DNA of 64,000 nucleotides from Arsenicibacter rosenii (GTDB lineage: Bacteria; Bacteroidota; Bacteroidia; Cytophagales; Spirosomataceae). The position numbers and the translations under genes are program-made. Below the pieces are notes generated by a model. The model was not told the DNA's origin and made no database searches. It saw nothing but the letters and a program-made list of their open reading frames with translations. Location of the stretch: positions 871,222-935,221 of the forward strand of contig NZ_MORL01000001.1 of NCBI RefSeq assembly GCF_001870735.1, read 5' to 3'. The number at the start of each line of letters is the position of its first letter. Position 1 is the stretch's first letter. Positions 35,142-43,522 of the stretch are shown in pieces.

Positions 35142-36572
35142 TTACAGCTCCCTCGCCAGTAGATGCGGGCGCTCGGCCGAAACTTTCAGGATCAGCTCAC
35201 CAAACAGGGTATTTGCCCAGGCAAACCACTTCCGGGTAAATTTCGACGGGTCATCCTGATTAAACGACTCGTGCATAAAGCCGGTCCCGGCATGTGTTTT
35301 CTTCAGCATCCGCAGTTGAGCGACAATTTCCTGATCGTCGGTCGAGGTCAGGGCCCGCATAATCAGACTCATCGGCCAGATGTTTTCTACCAGTGTATGC
35401 GGGCTGCCGATACCCTGTGCCGCTTTGCCGGTAAAGAAATACGGGTTGTAGTTACTCAGGACAAACCGGCGGGTATTCCGGTAAATGGTATCGTTGGTTG
35501 TACAGGCTCCCAGATATGGTAACGACAGCAGATTTGGCACATTGGCATCATCCTGTAGCAGTCTGTTGCCGAACCCATCAACTTCGAGGGCATACAGATT
35601 ACCGAAAACCGGATGGTTGTAAACTGCATATTCTTTCAGGGCTTTCTCGACCTCGTCCGCTAAGGCACGGCAGTCATAGGCAAGCGGAATATCCGGATGC
35701 AACACTTCCATCATAGCTGCCAGTTGCCGCATCGACACCACCGCAAACCAGTTGGAAGGTACGTAGAAGGGGAATACCGTCGCATCATCGGATGGTCTGA
35801 AAATACTGTGAATCAAACCAATCGGGCGTGTCGGATTGCCGTATCCGTTGCCGGGAACGGTATCGGTTGACCAGGCGGTCTCCCGTCCGAAACGGTAAGG
35901 TCCCTGGCCTTGCTTCCGTTGTTGTTCACGGCATGTTCTCAGCACCAGCTGCATGGCTTTTGCCCAATCCCGGCCAAACGGTGATGTATCGCCGGTGGTT
36001 TTCCAGTAGTGGTAAGACAACCGGATCGGGTAACACAGCGAATCGAGCTCCCATTTGCGCTCATGCAGTCCCGGCTTCATCGCTGTAATGTCTTTTTTCC
36101 ACTCGCCTTCCCGGAACGGATCCGGATAAAACGCATTGGCATACGGGTCAAGGAGGATGCATTGCGCCTGCTGCCGGATTACCCCGGCAATGAGTTTTCT
36201 CAGCGACTCATCCTGTCGGGTCAGTGGCAGATAGGGCCAAACCTGTGCCGTACTGTCGCGCAGCCACATGGCATCGATATCGCCGGTAATTACGAACGTA
36301 TTAGGCCTGCCATGATTTTCGGAATACTGCACTGTGGTATCCAGCGTATTGGGAAAGCAGTTTTCAAACAGCCATGCCAGTTCAGGATCTCTGACGGTTC
36401 TTTTTACATTGGCTATGGTTTCCTCAACCGCTCTACTGGTAAATTTTCGTTCAAAAGCAGGTATTCTGACTACAGGAAACGAAGTATCGTTCACCGAAGC
36501 CAGCCCCGGGCCACCGGCCATTACAGCCATACCCGCTACTGCCGATTGTTTGACAAAATTACGACGATTCAT
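35142..36572 (-). CDS. GH125 family exo-alpha-mannosidase, exported
   Basis: A 476-residue glycoside hydrolase family 125 (DUF1237) enzyme; characterised members are metal-independent exo-alpha-1,6-mannosidases. The twin-arginine-like start MNRRNFVKQSAVAGMAVMAGG indicates export. Diagnostic segments are TFVITGDIDAMWLRDSTAQ, ERKWELDSLCYPIRLSYHY, FVPSNWFAVVSM-like FYVPSNWFAVVSMRQL, and LLQDDANVPNLLSLPYLG. The late GTGFMHESFNQDD holds the likely catalytic Glu. It faces the deacetylase gene back-to-back with a 210-bp gap. Confidence 0.93.
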   Translation of the reverse strand: MNRRNFVKQSAVAGMAVMAGGPGLASVNDTSFPVVRIPAFERKFTSRAVEETIANVKRTVRDPELAWLFENCFPNTLDTTVQYSENHGRPNTFVITGDIDAMWLRDSTAQVWPYLPLTRQDESLRKLIAGVIRQQAQCILLDPYANAFYPDPFREGEWKKDITAMKPGLHERKWELDSLCYPIRLSYHYWKTTGDTSPFGRDWAKAMQLVLRTCREQQRKQGQGPYRFGRETAWSTDTVPGNGYGNPTRPIGLIHSIFRPSDDATVFPFYVPSNWFAVVSMRQLAAMMEVLHPDIPLAYDCRALADEVEKALKEYAVYNHPVFGNLYALEVDGFGNRLLQDDANVPNLLSLPYLGACTTNDTIYRNTRRFVLSNYNPYFFTGKAAQGIGSPHTLVENIWPMSLIMRALTSTDDQEIVAQLRMLKKTHAGTGFMHESFNQDDPSKFTRKWFAWANTLFGELILKVSAERPHLLAREL

Positions 36573-36782
36573 AAAAGTAGATTGTTACGCTCTATAAGGC
36601 TATCGAACAGGCTATTCCGTGGCTGGTATACGCCCGCCCCTCTGCTCCATAGCATGTTGTTTTCCGGGAATACGCAAAAAAACGGCTTTTTCACAACTAA
36701 TGCGACCGGATTACCGCCAAGGTTCGGTTTCCGGACCGAAATGCCTACCTTTAACCAATTTTTATCTACTAATTCTGACACG

Positions 36783-37589
36783 TTGAAAACGCTTTACCTG
36801 TCGCTGCTAACCCTGCTGACCCCATCTGTTCTGATTGCCCAACACCTGCCCGACTGGCACGGCCGTAAGTGTGCCGTTGCGCTTACCTATGATGACGCCC
36901 TGCAGGTACATCTTGATAAAGCCATTCCGGCCCTCGATGCGGTCGGACTCAAGGGCACCTTTTACCTTGCCGGCAACTTCCCGGGCCTGAAAGCCCGCAT
37001 CGCCGACTGGAAGCGGGCCGCCGCCAACGGGCATGAGCTGGGCAATCATACGTTGTTTCATCCGTGTGCCGGTGGTCCGGGCCGCGAGTGGGTCAAACCA
37101 GCGCATGATCTCAACACCTATACCATGGCCCGGATTCTGGACGAAATCCGCATGACCAATACCCTGCTGGAGGTAATGGATGCCCAAAAGGAACGGACGT
37201 TTGCCTTCCCCTGCGGCGACCGGATGGTGGAAGGCAAAAACTATTACGAACCGGTAAAACAGGATTTTGTCGCCGCCCGTGGTGTGGTCAGCCGCATGCA
37301 GAAAGCCGAAAATATTGACCTGACCAATGTGGATGCCTATGTCATCAATGGCCAGACCGGCGAGCAGATGATCGAACTCGTTAAACAGGCCATCGCCACC
37401 AATTCGGTCCTTGTCTTTCTGTTTCATGGTGTAGGGGGTGAACATAACCTGAACGTCGATGAGGCCGAGCACAAAAAGCTGATACAGTTCCTGAAACAAC
37501 AGGATAAAGAGGTCTGGACCGCTTCTTTCCTTGACGTAGCCAAGTCGGTCAAAGCCTTCCGGCAAGCCCGTCAGGCGCCGCAAAAATGA
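36783..37589 (+). CDS. Polysaccharide deacetylase (NodB), exported
   Basis: A 268-residue carbohydrate esterase family 4-like protein. The NodB motifs are ALTYDDAL (paired Asp, catalytic base and metal) and GHELGNHTLFHP (metal-binding His pair). I take the TTG at 36783 as start because it gives a clean signal peptide (KTLYLSLLTLLTPSVLIAQ), and because TACCTTTA at 36746-36753 looks like a -7 element giving a short leader. An ATG at 36741 would add 14 residues. The open frame continues upstream to 36009, antisense to GH125, and is ignored. It may deacetylate cell-wall or dietary polysaccharide. Confidence 0.83.
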   Translation: MKTLYLSLLTLLTPSVLIAQHLPDWHGRKCAVALTYDDALQVHLDKAIPALDAVGLKGTFYLAGNFPGLKARIADWKRAAANGHELGNHTLFHPCAGGPGREWVKPAHDLNTYTMARILDEIRMTNTLLEVMDAQKERTFAFPCGDRMVEGKNYYEPVKQDFVAARGVVSRMQKAENIDLTNVDAYVINGQTGEQMIELVKQAIATNSVLVFLFHGVGGEHNLNVDEAEHKKLIQFLKQQDKEVWTASFLDVAKSVKAFRQARQAPQK

Positions 37590-37673
37590 TATTTTATTAA
37601 CTCAAAACCAGCTTACCGGCATTTAACAACCTATTTATTTCAATTTGTTAATGCAGAGCGTTACCTGGTAACT

Positions 37674-37752
37674 CACCCTCCGTCTGAATGACGTTTGTAG
37701 CCCAACCGGCTTTTGCTTCCGGTCTACAGGCATTCAGACAGAGGGTGTTTTT
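37674..37752 (+). terminator. Long structured terminator after the deacetylase gene
   Basis: CACCCTC-C-GTCTGAATG (37674-37690) pairs with CATTCAGAC-A-GAGGGTG (37731-37747), and a nested ACCGG/CCGGT hairpin lies inside; TTTTTATT follows. Confidence 0.8.
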
Positions 37753-37841
37753 ATTGGCATCATTCTTTCTGCACTTCGTAGCTGAAAACCCATTTTTTAG
37801 CCCCTGACAGTCAGTCATACACGGAAACAGAACGTACCATT

Positions 37842-38486
37842 ATGTATCTTGCTACTTCAACACAAAACGCATTATTTCCAGGATTTAACCTGAAACCACT
37901 CAGTGATGAAGAACTGGTACAACACTATCTGTTGTCCCAGGACGACCGGTTCTTCGACGTGTTGTATACGCGGCATTGCGATAACGTTTATGGAAAATGT
38001 CTTTCCTTTCTGAAAGATCCGGAGCTGGCGTCTGATTTCACGCATGACATTTTCTTTAAAGCGCTCACCCGTATCTCAACATTTAAGGAACAGGCCCGTT
38101 TTTCCACCTGGCTATACGGCATGACCTATAATTATTGTCTGGATCAGGTACGATTCCGGAAGAAAGAACAGCATTTTTTCCCGACAGCCGATGAATTGCC
38201 GGGTAAAGATGAACTAGAGGATGACTTTTCGGATATGACGGTGGCAGACTTGCAGAAAGCGATGAAAAAAATGAATCCGGAAGAACAAAGCGTACTGATG
38301 ATGCGCTTTCAGGATGAGTTTTCGTTCCGTGAAATAGGCCACATTCTAAAAACAAGTGAGGGGTCGGCAGCGCTGCGGGTAGCACAGGCCCGAAAAAAAC
38401 TTAGAAAATATTATCTGGAAACGTTAGCTTTGGTACTTATGATACTATCCCGTTTTGCCGCTAAACTACCGTTCCGGTTTTTTTAA
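37842..38486 (+). CDS. ECF-type sigma factor with hydrophobic C-terminal tail
   Basis: A 214-residue ECF sigma factor. Region 2 includes DPELASDFTHDIFFKALTRI and FSTWLYGMTYNYCLDQVRFRKK. An acidic linker follows. Region 4 is MNPEEQSVLMMRFQDEFSFR, then IGHILKTSEGSAALRVAQARKKLRK in two pieces. After the helix-turn-helix an unusual hydrophobic tail (about 191-214, LALVLMILSRFAAKLPFRFF) extends beyond the normal end. It could be a membrane tether or a hairpin with the downstream 66-residue protein. The next gene starts 6 bp later. Confidence 0.9.
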   Translation: MYLATSTQNALFPGFNLKPLSDEELVQHYLLSQDDRFFDVLYTRHCDNVYGKCLSFLKDPELASDFTHDIFFKALTRISTFKEQARFSTWLYGMTYNYCLDQVRFRKKEQHFFPTADELPGKDELEDDFSDMTVADLQKAMKKMNPEEQSVLMMRFQDEFSFREIGHILKTSEGSAALRVAQARKKLRKYYLETLALVLMILSRFAAKLPFRFF

Positions 38487-38492
38487 ACGTTT

Positions 38493-38693
38493 ATGAGTCG
38501 TATTGAAAAACCCTTTAAAGTCATTGAAGCCGAAGCAAAAGCTCCCGCTTTTATTCAGAAATCACTACAACAAGATATACAAGACATCCGGAATGTGCTG
38601 AGTGTGCTACACACGTTTAGTGCCGGCTTCCCTGAAGTAATGAATCAGCTTCTTACTCCCGGCAGCAAACCAGGGACGAGTAAAACACAATAA
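38493..38693 (+). CDS. Small protein encoded with an ECF sigma factor
   Basis: A 66-residue, soluble, mostly helical protein (MSRIEKPFKVIEAEAKAPAF, then QKSLQQDIQDIRNVLSVLH) with a Pro/Gly/Ser-rich end. It lacks membrane helices and known motifs. The 6-bp gap after the sigma gene places it where an anti-sigma or co-regulator would be. I do not recognise the family. Confidence 0.65.
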   Translation: MSRIEKPFKVIEAEAKAPAFIQKSLQQDIQDIRNVLSVLHTFSAGFPEVMNQLLTPGSKPGTSKTQ

Positions 38694-38705
38694 AACCTGT
38701 CTCTT

Positions 38706-38748
38706 CACAATACACCCGGCTTCCTTCTGCCCGTAGACCGGGATTGTG
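38706..38748. other. Hairpin upstream of the mechanosensitive-type channel gene
   Basis: CACAAT...CCCGG (38706-38719) pairs with CCGGGATTGTG (38738-38748). There is no T-tract. It may be the end of the sigma operon or a leader structure. Confidence 0.35.
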
Positions 38749-38768
38749 GAGGTTAAATCTCTTGTACT

Positions 38769-39665
38769 ATGCAATCCTCTCCTGATATTTATGGTATTAT
38801 GATGAACACCGTGATGAGTTTCGTCAATTCGGTGTTCAGTTTTTTTCCACGACTGATCGGTTCTGCCGTGGTATTGATTCTGGGATTCGGGCTTGCGCGG
38901 TTATTCAGCCGGCTGGCACTGCGGGTGCTTTCCCGGATCGGTCTCGACAAGCTCGGCGAGCGGCTCAACGAAGTCCAGTTTATCCGGCAGCTACAAACCG
39001 AAATCAAGCTTTCGGAGGTCATCTCTAAAATTATCTATTACTTCGTTCTGCTGATTTTTATCACAGCATCGACCGAAACGCTCGGTGTCGAAGCCATCAG
39101 CAAAATGATTCAGTCACTGGTAGCATTCATCCCACGGCTGATCGCAGCCGCGATTATGCTGCAAATTGGTATCATGGTGGCCGACGCGCTGAAAAAAGCC
39201 GTCACGACCCTGGCCGCGTCCTTTAACATCCCTTCCGCGCGGAACCTCGGTACGGTTGTCTTTGCTTTTGTACTGCTGGTTGTCATCATTTCGGCCTTAT
39301 CGCAGGCTGGTATCAATACGACCCTGCTTGAATCCAGCTTTAACCTCCTGATTGGCGGAGCTATTTTTGCCTTTGCTCTCGGATACGGCCTTTCGTCCAA
39401 AGAAATCATGGTCAACACCTTATCGTCGATCTATAGCCGGTCGCAGTTTGAGATCGGCCAGCGTATCCGCATCGACGATATTGAGGGAACCATTACCAGC
39501 ATTAATCAGTCAACGATTCTGCTGCAAACCGGCAAAGACATCACCCGGATTCCAATGTCGACCCTGCAAAATAAAATCGTTGTTTACCTGGGAGCTGCCG
39601 AACCGGAAGAACAGGAAGCCCCTCAGCCGCATTTCCAGCCGGATGGCATAGATTCTCACCCCTGA
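38769..39665 (+). CDS. Small mechanosensitive-type ion channel family protein
   Basis: A 298-residue membrane protein with repeated conserved TM helices (FFPRLIGSAVVLILGFGLAR and FIPRLIAAAIMLQIGIMVAD are clear internal repeats) of the PF05552 type, then an MscS-like beta domain (FEIGQRIRIDDIEGTITSIN, RIPMSTLQNKIV). The pore-like helix GGAIFAFALGYGLSSKEI precedes it. It probably gates small solutes during osmotic downshift, or is a related channel of unknown gating. A strong terminator follows. Confidence 0.85.
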   Translation: MQSSPDIYGIMMNTVMSFVNSVFSFFPRLIGSAVVLILGFGLARLFSRLALRVLSRIGLDKLGERLNEVQFIRQLQTEIKLSEVISKIIYYFVLLIFITASTETLGVEAISKMIQSLVAFIPRLIAAAIMLQIGIMVADALKKAVTTLAASFNIPSARNLGTVVFAFVLLVVIISALSQAGINTTLLESSFNLLIGGAIFAFALGYGLSSKEIMVNTLSSIYSRSQFEIGQRIRIDDIEGTITSINQSTILLQTGKDITRIPMSTLQNKIVVYLGAAEPEEQEAPQPHFQPDGIDSHP

Positions 39666-39697
39666 TTAACGGCTACAATCTGTTACCCCCTAACGAC

Positions 39698-39733
39698 AAC
39701 GTCCCGGCCAGCCTGGCCGGGACGTTATTTTTT
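39698..39733. terminator. Terminator after the channel gene
   Basis: AACGTCCCGGCCAG (39698-39711) and CTGGCCGGGACGTT (39713-39726) form a 14-bp arm palindrome followed by ATTTTTTT. Confidence 0.82.
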
Positions 39734-39749
39734 ACAGCATACAGGCGGC

Positions 39750-40673
39750 TTATACCGAAACGGCTTTGCCGTCTGTCACCGCGTGGCCTTTGCCCTGTTC
39801 AAATGACAGGTCGATACGCCCCAGATAGATACCGGCAAAACCAACCTGATTGATCAGGGTTGGTTTGCTATCGAGGTTATTTACGGCCACCGGCGCGTCC
39901 AGAAACGTATGGGTGTGTCCGCCGATGATCAGGTCAATATGCCGGGTTCTGGCCGCCAGCACATGATCCGAAACCATGGCGTCATTATACTTATAGCCGA
40001 GGTGCGACAGGCAAATAACATAGTCACACTTTTTGTCTTTCTTCAGTTCTCCGGCCGTCTGACTGGCAATTTCCAGCGGATCGAGGTACTTCATCTCCCC
40101 GTACAGGTTTTTCGGGATCAGGCCGTCCGGCTGTATTCCCAGGCCAAACACACCCACCTTAACGCCATCAGCAGTAAAGATTCGGTGCGGTTGGGTCTGT
40201 CCCTCCATCGGCGTGTTTCTGAAGTCGTAATTGGCAATCAGGAACGGAAATGTAGCCTTACCAAACTGGGTTTTCATGTTGTCGATGCCACCGTCGAAGT
40301 CGTGGTTGCCGATGGTACCGGCATCGTAGCCCAACTGATTCATGGCCAGAATTTCGGGCTCACCTTTGTAGAGGTTAAAGTACGGTGTCCCCTGAAAAAT
40401 ATCGCCGGCATCAAAGAGCAACACGTTTTTCTGCTCTTTCCGGATTTGCTGCACCAGCGTAGCCCGGCGGGCAACGCCTCCTTTACCGGCGTTCCGGCTA
40501 CCGTCCATCGGAAAAGGATCCAGGCGACTGTGGACATCGTTGGTATGCAGAATGGTCAGGGTAGTGGCTTTTTTAGCGGCGGCGAGCAGGGTGTCGGGCG
40601 TCAGACTGCCGATTACCGCCGCCGATCCCATCAGTTTTAAAAATGATCGTCTATTGGATTGTAATGCGTCCAT
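39750..40673 (-). CDS. 5'-nucleotidase family metallophosphatase, N-terminal half (exported)
   Basis: A 307-residue calcineurin-like metallophosphatase equal to the N-terminal domain of UshA-type 5'-nucleotidases. A twin-arginine-like start (NRRSFLKLMGSAAVIGSL) is followed by ILHTNDVHSRL, FDAGDIFQGTP, TIGNHDFDGG, CLSHLGYKYND and GGHTHTF, the two-metal ligands. The substrate-binding C-terminal domain is encoded by the upstream gene (40651-41403), which overlaps by 23 bp. The two proteins probably work together outside the cell in nucleotide salvage. Confidence 0.92.
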   Translation of the reverse strand: MDALQSNRRSFLKLMGSAAVIGSLTPDTLLAAAKKATTLTILHTNDVHSRLDPFPMDGSRNAGKGGVARRATLVQQIRKEQKNVLLFDAGDIFQGTPYFNLYKGEPEILAMNQLGYDAGTIGNHDFDGGIDNMKTQFGKATFPFLIANYDFRNTPMEGQTQPHRIFTADGVKVGVFGLGIQPDGLIPKNLYGEMKYLDPLEIASQTAGELKKDKKCDYVICLSHLGYKYNDAMVSDHVLAARTRHIDLIIGGHTHTFLDAPVAVNNLDSKPTLINQVGFAGIYLGRIDLSFEQGKGHAVTDGKAVSV

Positions 40674-41403
40674 CGGGTTGCGGGTTTAACGGTTGACCTG
40701 ATTTTCCTTGTTGCCGGATGGCTTCAATAAAGGCGTCACGGATGAGGTAGTTCACATTGTCGCGTGCAACGGCGTTGCTCAGAAACGACGCATCGCTCCC
40801 CCCGTTGGCCACGTAATCGCTCATGGCAATGGTGTAAGTCTGGTTCGGGTCGAATGTCCGGCCGTTGTTAAACGTAACCGACTGCACCGTTTTATCCTTC
40901 ATTGTGACACGGATTCCGCCAACAACCAGGGCATCATCGTGTTGGGCGAAGTGGTCCAGAAACTGCATCAGCATGCTGCCTTTGACTGTAACAACCACCA
41001 GCAGGTTATCGAAAGGCATTACCTCATACACGTTCCCCACCGTAATATTCCCTTTCGGAAGGCCTGACCGAACCCCCGAAAAATTCAGGTGCGATACGTC
41101 GATCGGCTTGTTATATTTTTGCTGCGCACGTTCCAGCAACATGTCTGTCAGCATGTCCGTAAATCCGCCTTCCGGCTTTTTCTTGTCGAGCGGGGCCGGC
41201 GTTACCGTCAGCACCTCATTCATGCTCTGATCCATCTTTTGCTTATAGGGACGAAGCAAAGCCGCCGTACCGCTGTCAGTCGCGGCTTTTTCATCGATTG
41301 TCAGCCGTTTGTAGTGCTGGCCGGTAAACTGGTAGGGTCGGTGACAACCCACGAACAGTCCCAGCATCAGCAACAAGGCTCCGGTAGTTTGTTGTATGCG
41401 CAT
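40651..41403 (-). CDS. 5'-nucleotidase C-terminal domain lipoprotein
   Basis: A 250-residue protein that equals the substrate-binding domain of 5'-nucleotidases. A lipobox ends at C20 (LLMLGLFVGC). Family segments are DVSHLNFSGVRSGLPKGNIT, YEVMPFDNLLVVVTVKGSM and YTIAMSDYVANGGSDASFL. In UshA this domain follows the metallophosphatase in one chain; here it is a separate, first gene, with the phosphatase second. Confidence 0.9.
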   Translation of the reverse strand: MRIQQTTGALLLMLGLFVGCHRPYQFTGQHYKRLTIDEKAATDSGTAALLRPYKQKMDQSMNEVLTVTPAPLDKKKPEGGFTDMLTDMLLERAQQKYNKPIDVSHLNFSGVRSGLPKGNITVGNVYEVMPFDNLLVVVTVKGSMLMQFLDHFAQHDDALVVGGIRVTMKDKTVQSVTFNNGRTFDPNQTYTIAMSDYVANGGSDASFLSNAVARDNVNYLIRDAFIEAIRQQGKSGQPLNPQPDGRITIQ

Positions 41404-41524
41404 ACGAGTTGTTTGGAGTTCAAATTTACAGAAAATACCACATCCCGGCCGGTTTCGGCGCTCTGTAGTAACAATTTGGCCGTGATCTATTAACTTGAGC
41501 CCGCATTACGCTTCTCTAGCCTAC

Positions 41525-43351
41525 ATGAACCGCTATCTTTTATCAGCCCTCGCGGCACTTACTCTCGGGGCGGCACATGCCCAGACCATCCGGTACGATC
41601 TGACTTTTCCGAACGCCGTACACCACGAAGCCGACATTTCGCTGTCGGTGGCGCAACTGCCCAAACAACCGGCCACGTTCCGGATGAGCCGGTCATCGCC
41701 GGGACGGTATGCTACCCACGAGTTCGGCAAAAACATCTACAACGTCAAGGCCTTCGACCAGAACAACCAGCCGTTGCCCATCAACCGCATCGACGGCGAT
41801 GTGTATGAAGTACCGAAGCACAACGGGTTTGTACGGGTCAGCTATACACTTTATGGCAACCACCCCGACGGCACCTACATGGGGATTGATCCGCAGAGTA
41901 TTCACCTGAATATGCCGGCTACGTTTCTGTGGTTAAAAGGGTATGACAGTAAGCCGGTTACCGTCCACTTCAGTCTGCCCGACGGGAATGCCGGCAAAGT
42001 TGCCACGCAGCTCGTCGGCACGAATGACCCTTACACCTTTACTGCACCGAATCTGCAGTATTTTATGGATTCGCCGACGAAAATCGGCGATCTGATCATC
42101 AAGGAGTGGAAACGGACGAATGCGGATGGCAAACCGGTTACGTTCCGGCTGGCCCTCGAAGCAGCCGTTACCGACTCAGTCGCAACAGCCTATGCCGGCA
42201 AAATTGCCAGTATCGTCGATGAGGCCGGCGCTGTTTACGGCGAGTTCCCGGCGTATGATTATGGCACCTATACCTTCATTGCCAGCCTGAATCCCTATGT
42301 CAAAGGCGATGGCATGGAACACCGCAACTCTACCATGATTTCGTCGGGTATTACCAATTTTAACGGCCAGAGCCGGACACTGGGCGTGTTTGCCCACGAG
42401 TTTTTCCACTGCTGGAATGTGGAACGCATCCGGCCGAAAACGCTGGAGCCGTTTAATTTCGAAAAAAGCAACATGAGTAACGAGTTGTGGTTTGCCGAGG
42501 GCTTTACGCAGTATTACGGTGAGTTGCTGATGGCCCGCGCCGGCTTCGTTACCCCTGAAGAATATGCCGGTACGATTTCGGGGCTGGTGTTCACCAAAAC
42601 CCAGACGCCAGGCGCCACGCAGTATACCCCCATTGACGCCAGCCGCCATGCCGTGTTCGTCGATGCCGGTGTCTCGATTGACCGGAACAACTACGTCAAC
42701 ATGTTTACCTCGTACTATACCTACGGGGCGGCCGTTGCCCTCGCGCTTGATCTCGACCTGCGCCAGCGGTTCGGCAAAACGCTGGACAACTACATGCAGG
42801 CGGTCTGGAAGCGGTTCGGCAAACCCGAAGTGCCTTACACCGTCGACGGTTTGCAGGAAGTACTGGCGACGGTTACTAACCAGGACTATGCGGCTGCTTT
42901 TTTCGGTAAATACATCAACGGGCATGCCCCGATTGAGTACGCGCCGCTGCTGAAACCGGTCGGTTATACCGTTAAACCGGCGGCTCCCGGCAAGGCCTGG
43001 ATCGGCAATCTGCGGTTTACAGACACCGATAAAGGGCTGATTATTCCGGCGAACACCGTAAAGAACACGCCGGTGTATAAAGCCGGACTGGATGTCGACG
43101 ATGTGATTGTGAGTGTTAATAACCAGCCCATTAAGACAACGGATGCCCTCCGGAGCCTGTTGAGTGAGCAAAAGCCGGGCGATAAACTGACGGTGCAGTA
43201 CCAGCACCGTGGCCAGACGCGGACCACGACGATACTGACCGAAGAAAACCCGAATCAGGAAGTGATAGTGTCTGAAAAGGCAGGCAGCACCCCGTCAGAG
43301 GCCGACGTTTCGGCGCGGACAAAATGGGTAGGCCCGCAGGCAAAGCACTAA
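41525..43351 (+). CDS. M61 family peptidase with PDZ domain, exported
   Basis: A 608-residue glycyl-aminopeptidase-like (M61) protease. A signal peptide (LLSALAALTLGAAHAQ) is followed by an N-terminal beta domain, then the zinc site FAHEFFHCWNVERIRP with the Glu ligand in LWFAEGFTQYYGEL. A PDZ domain (about 500-570, GLDVDDVIVSVNNQPIKT) recognises C-terminal peptides. The ATG at 41525 is supported by the signal peptide and by TAACTTG at 41491-41497, a probable -7 element, which rules out the TTG at 41495 as a start. Confidence 0.93.
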   Translation: MNRYLLSALAALTLGAAHAQTIRYDLTFPNAVHHEADISLSVAQLPKQPATFRMSRSSPGRYATHEFGKNIYNVKAFDQNNQPLPINRIDGDVYEVPKHNGFVRVSYTLYGNHPDGTYMGIDPQSIHLNMPATFLWLKGYDSKPVTVHFSLPDGNAGKVATQLVGTNDPYTFTAPNLQYFMDSPTKIGDLIIKEWKRTNADGKPVTFRLALEAAVTDSVATAYAGKIASIVDEAGAVYGEFPAYDYGTYTFIASLNPYVKGDGMEHRNSTMISSGITNFNGQSRTLGVFAHEFFHCWNVERIRPKTLEPFNFEKSNMSNELWFAEGFTQYYGELLMARAGFVTPEEYAGTISGLVFTKTQTPGATQYTPIDASRHAVFVDAGVSIDRNNYVNMFTSYYTYGAAVALALDLDLRQRFGKTLDNYMQAVWKRFGKPEVPYTVDGLQEVLATVTNQDYAAAFFGKYINGHAPIEYAPLLKPVGYTVKPAAPGKAWIGNLRFTDTDKGLIIPANTVKNTPVYKAGLDVDDVIVSVNNQPIKTTDALRSLLSEQKPGDKLTVQYQHRGQTRTTTILTEENPNQEVIVSEKAGSTPSEADVSARTKWVGPQAKH

Positions 43352-43389
43352 AGCTATACCAGAAGCCGACCTGAGGCTCCTATTGATTT

Positions 43390-43454
43390 ACCACATAGGC
43401 ACATAGGGCACATAAGAACTAAACAATCTTTGTTTTACTATGTGGCTATGTGGT
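43390..43454. repeat. Long near-perfect inverted repeat
   Basis: ACCACATAGGCACATAG (43390-43406) and CTATGTGGCTATGTGGT (43438-43454) are 17-bp arms with one central mismatch around a 31-nt loop. The arms contain a direct repeat of CACATAG. It lies between the M61 and pirin genes and could serve as a terminator or be a dispersed repeat. Confidence 0.65.
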
Positions 43455-43522
43455 TTGTAGCCATTTAAAGAAGCCGCTTGAGGTAATCTAAACTATTATT
43501 AAAACAGTCTTCCCTCAGCTCC

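Noticed and set aside
36009-36782. Long plus-strand frame extending upstream of the polysaccharide deacetylase
   Set aside because: It is antisense to GH125, has no domain, and a clean signal peptide begins at TTG 36783.
42176-43207. Minus-strand 343-codon frame inside the M61 gene
   Set aside because: It is antisense to a well-supported peptidase and has no recognisable motif.
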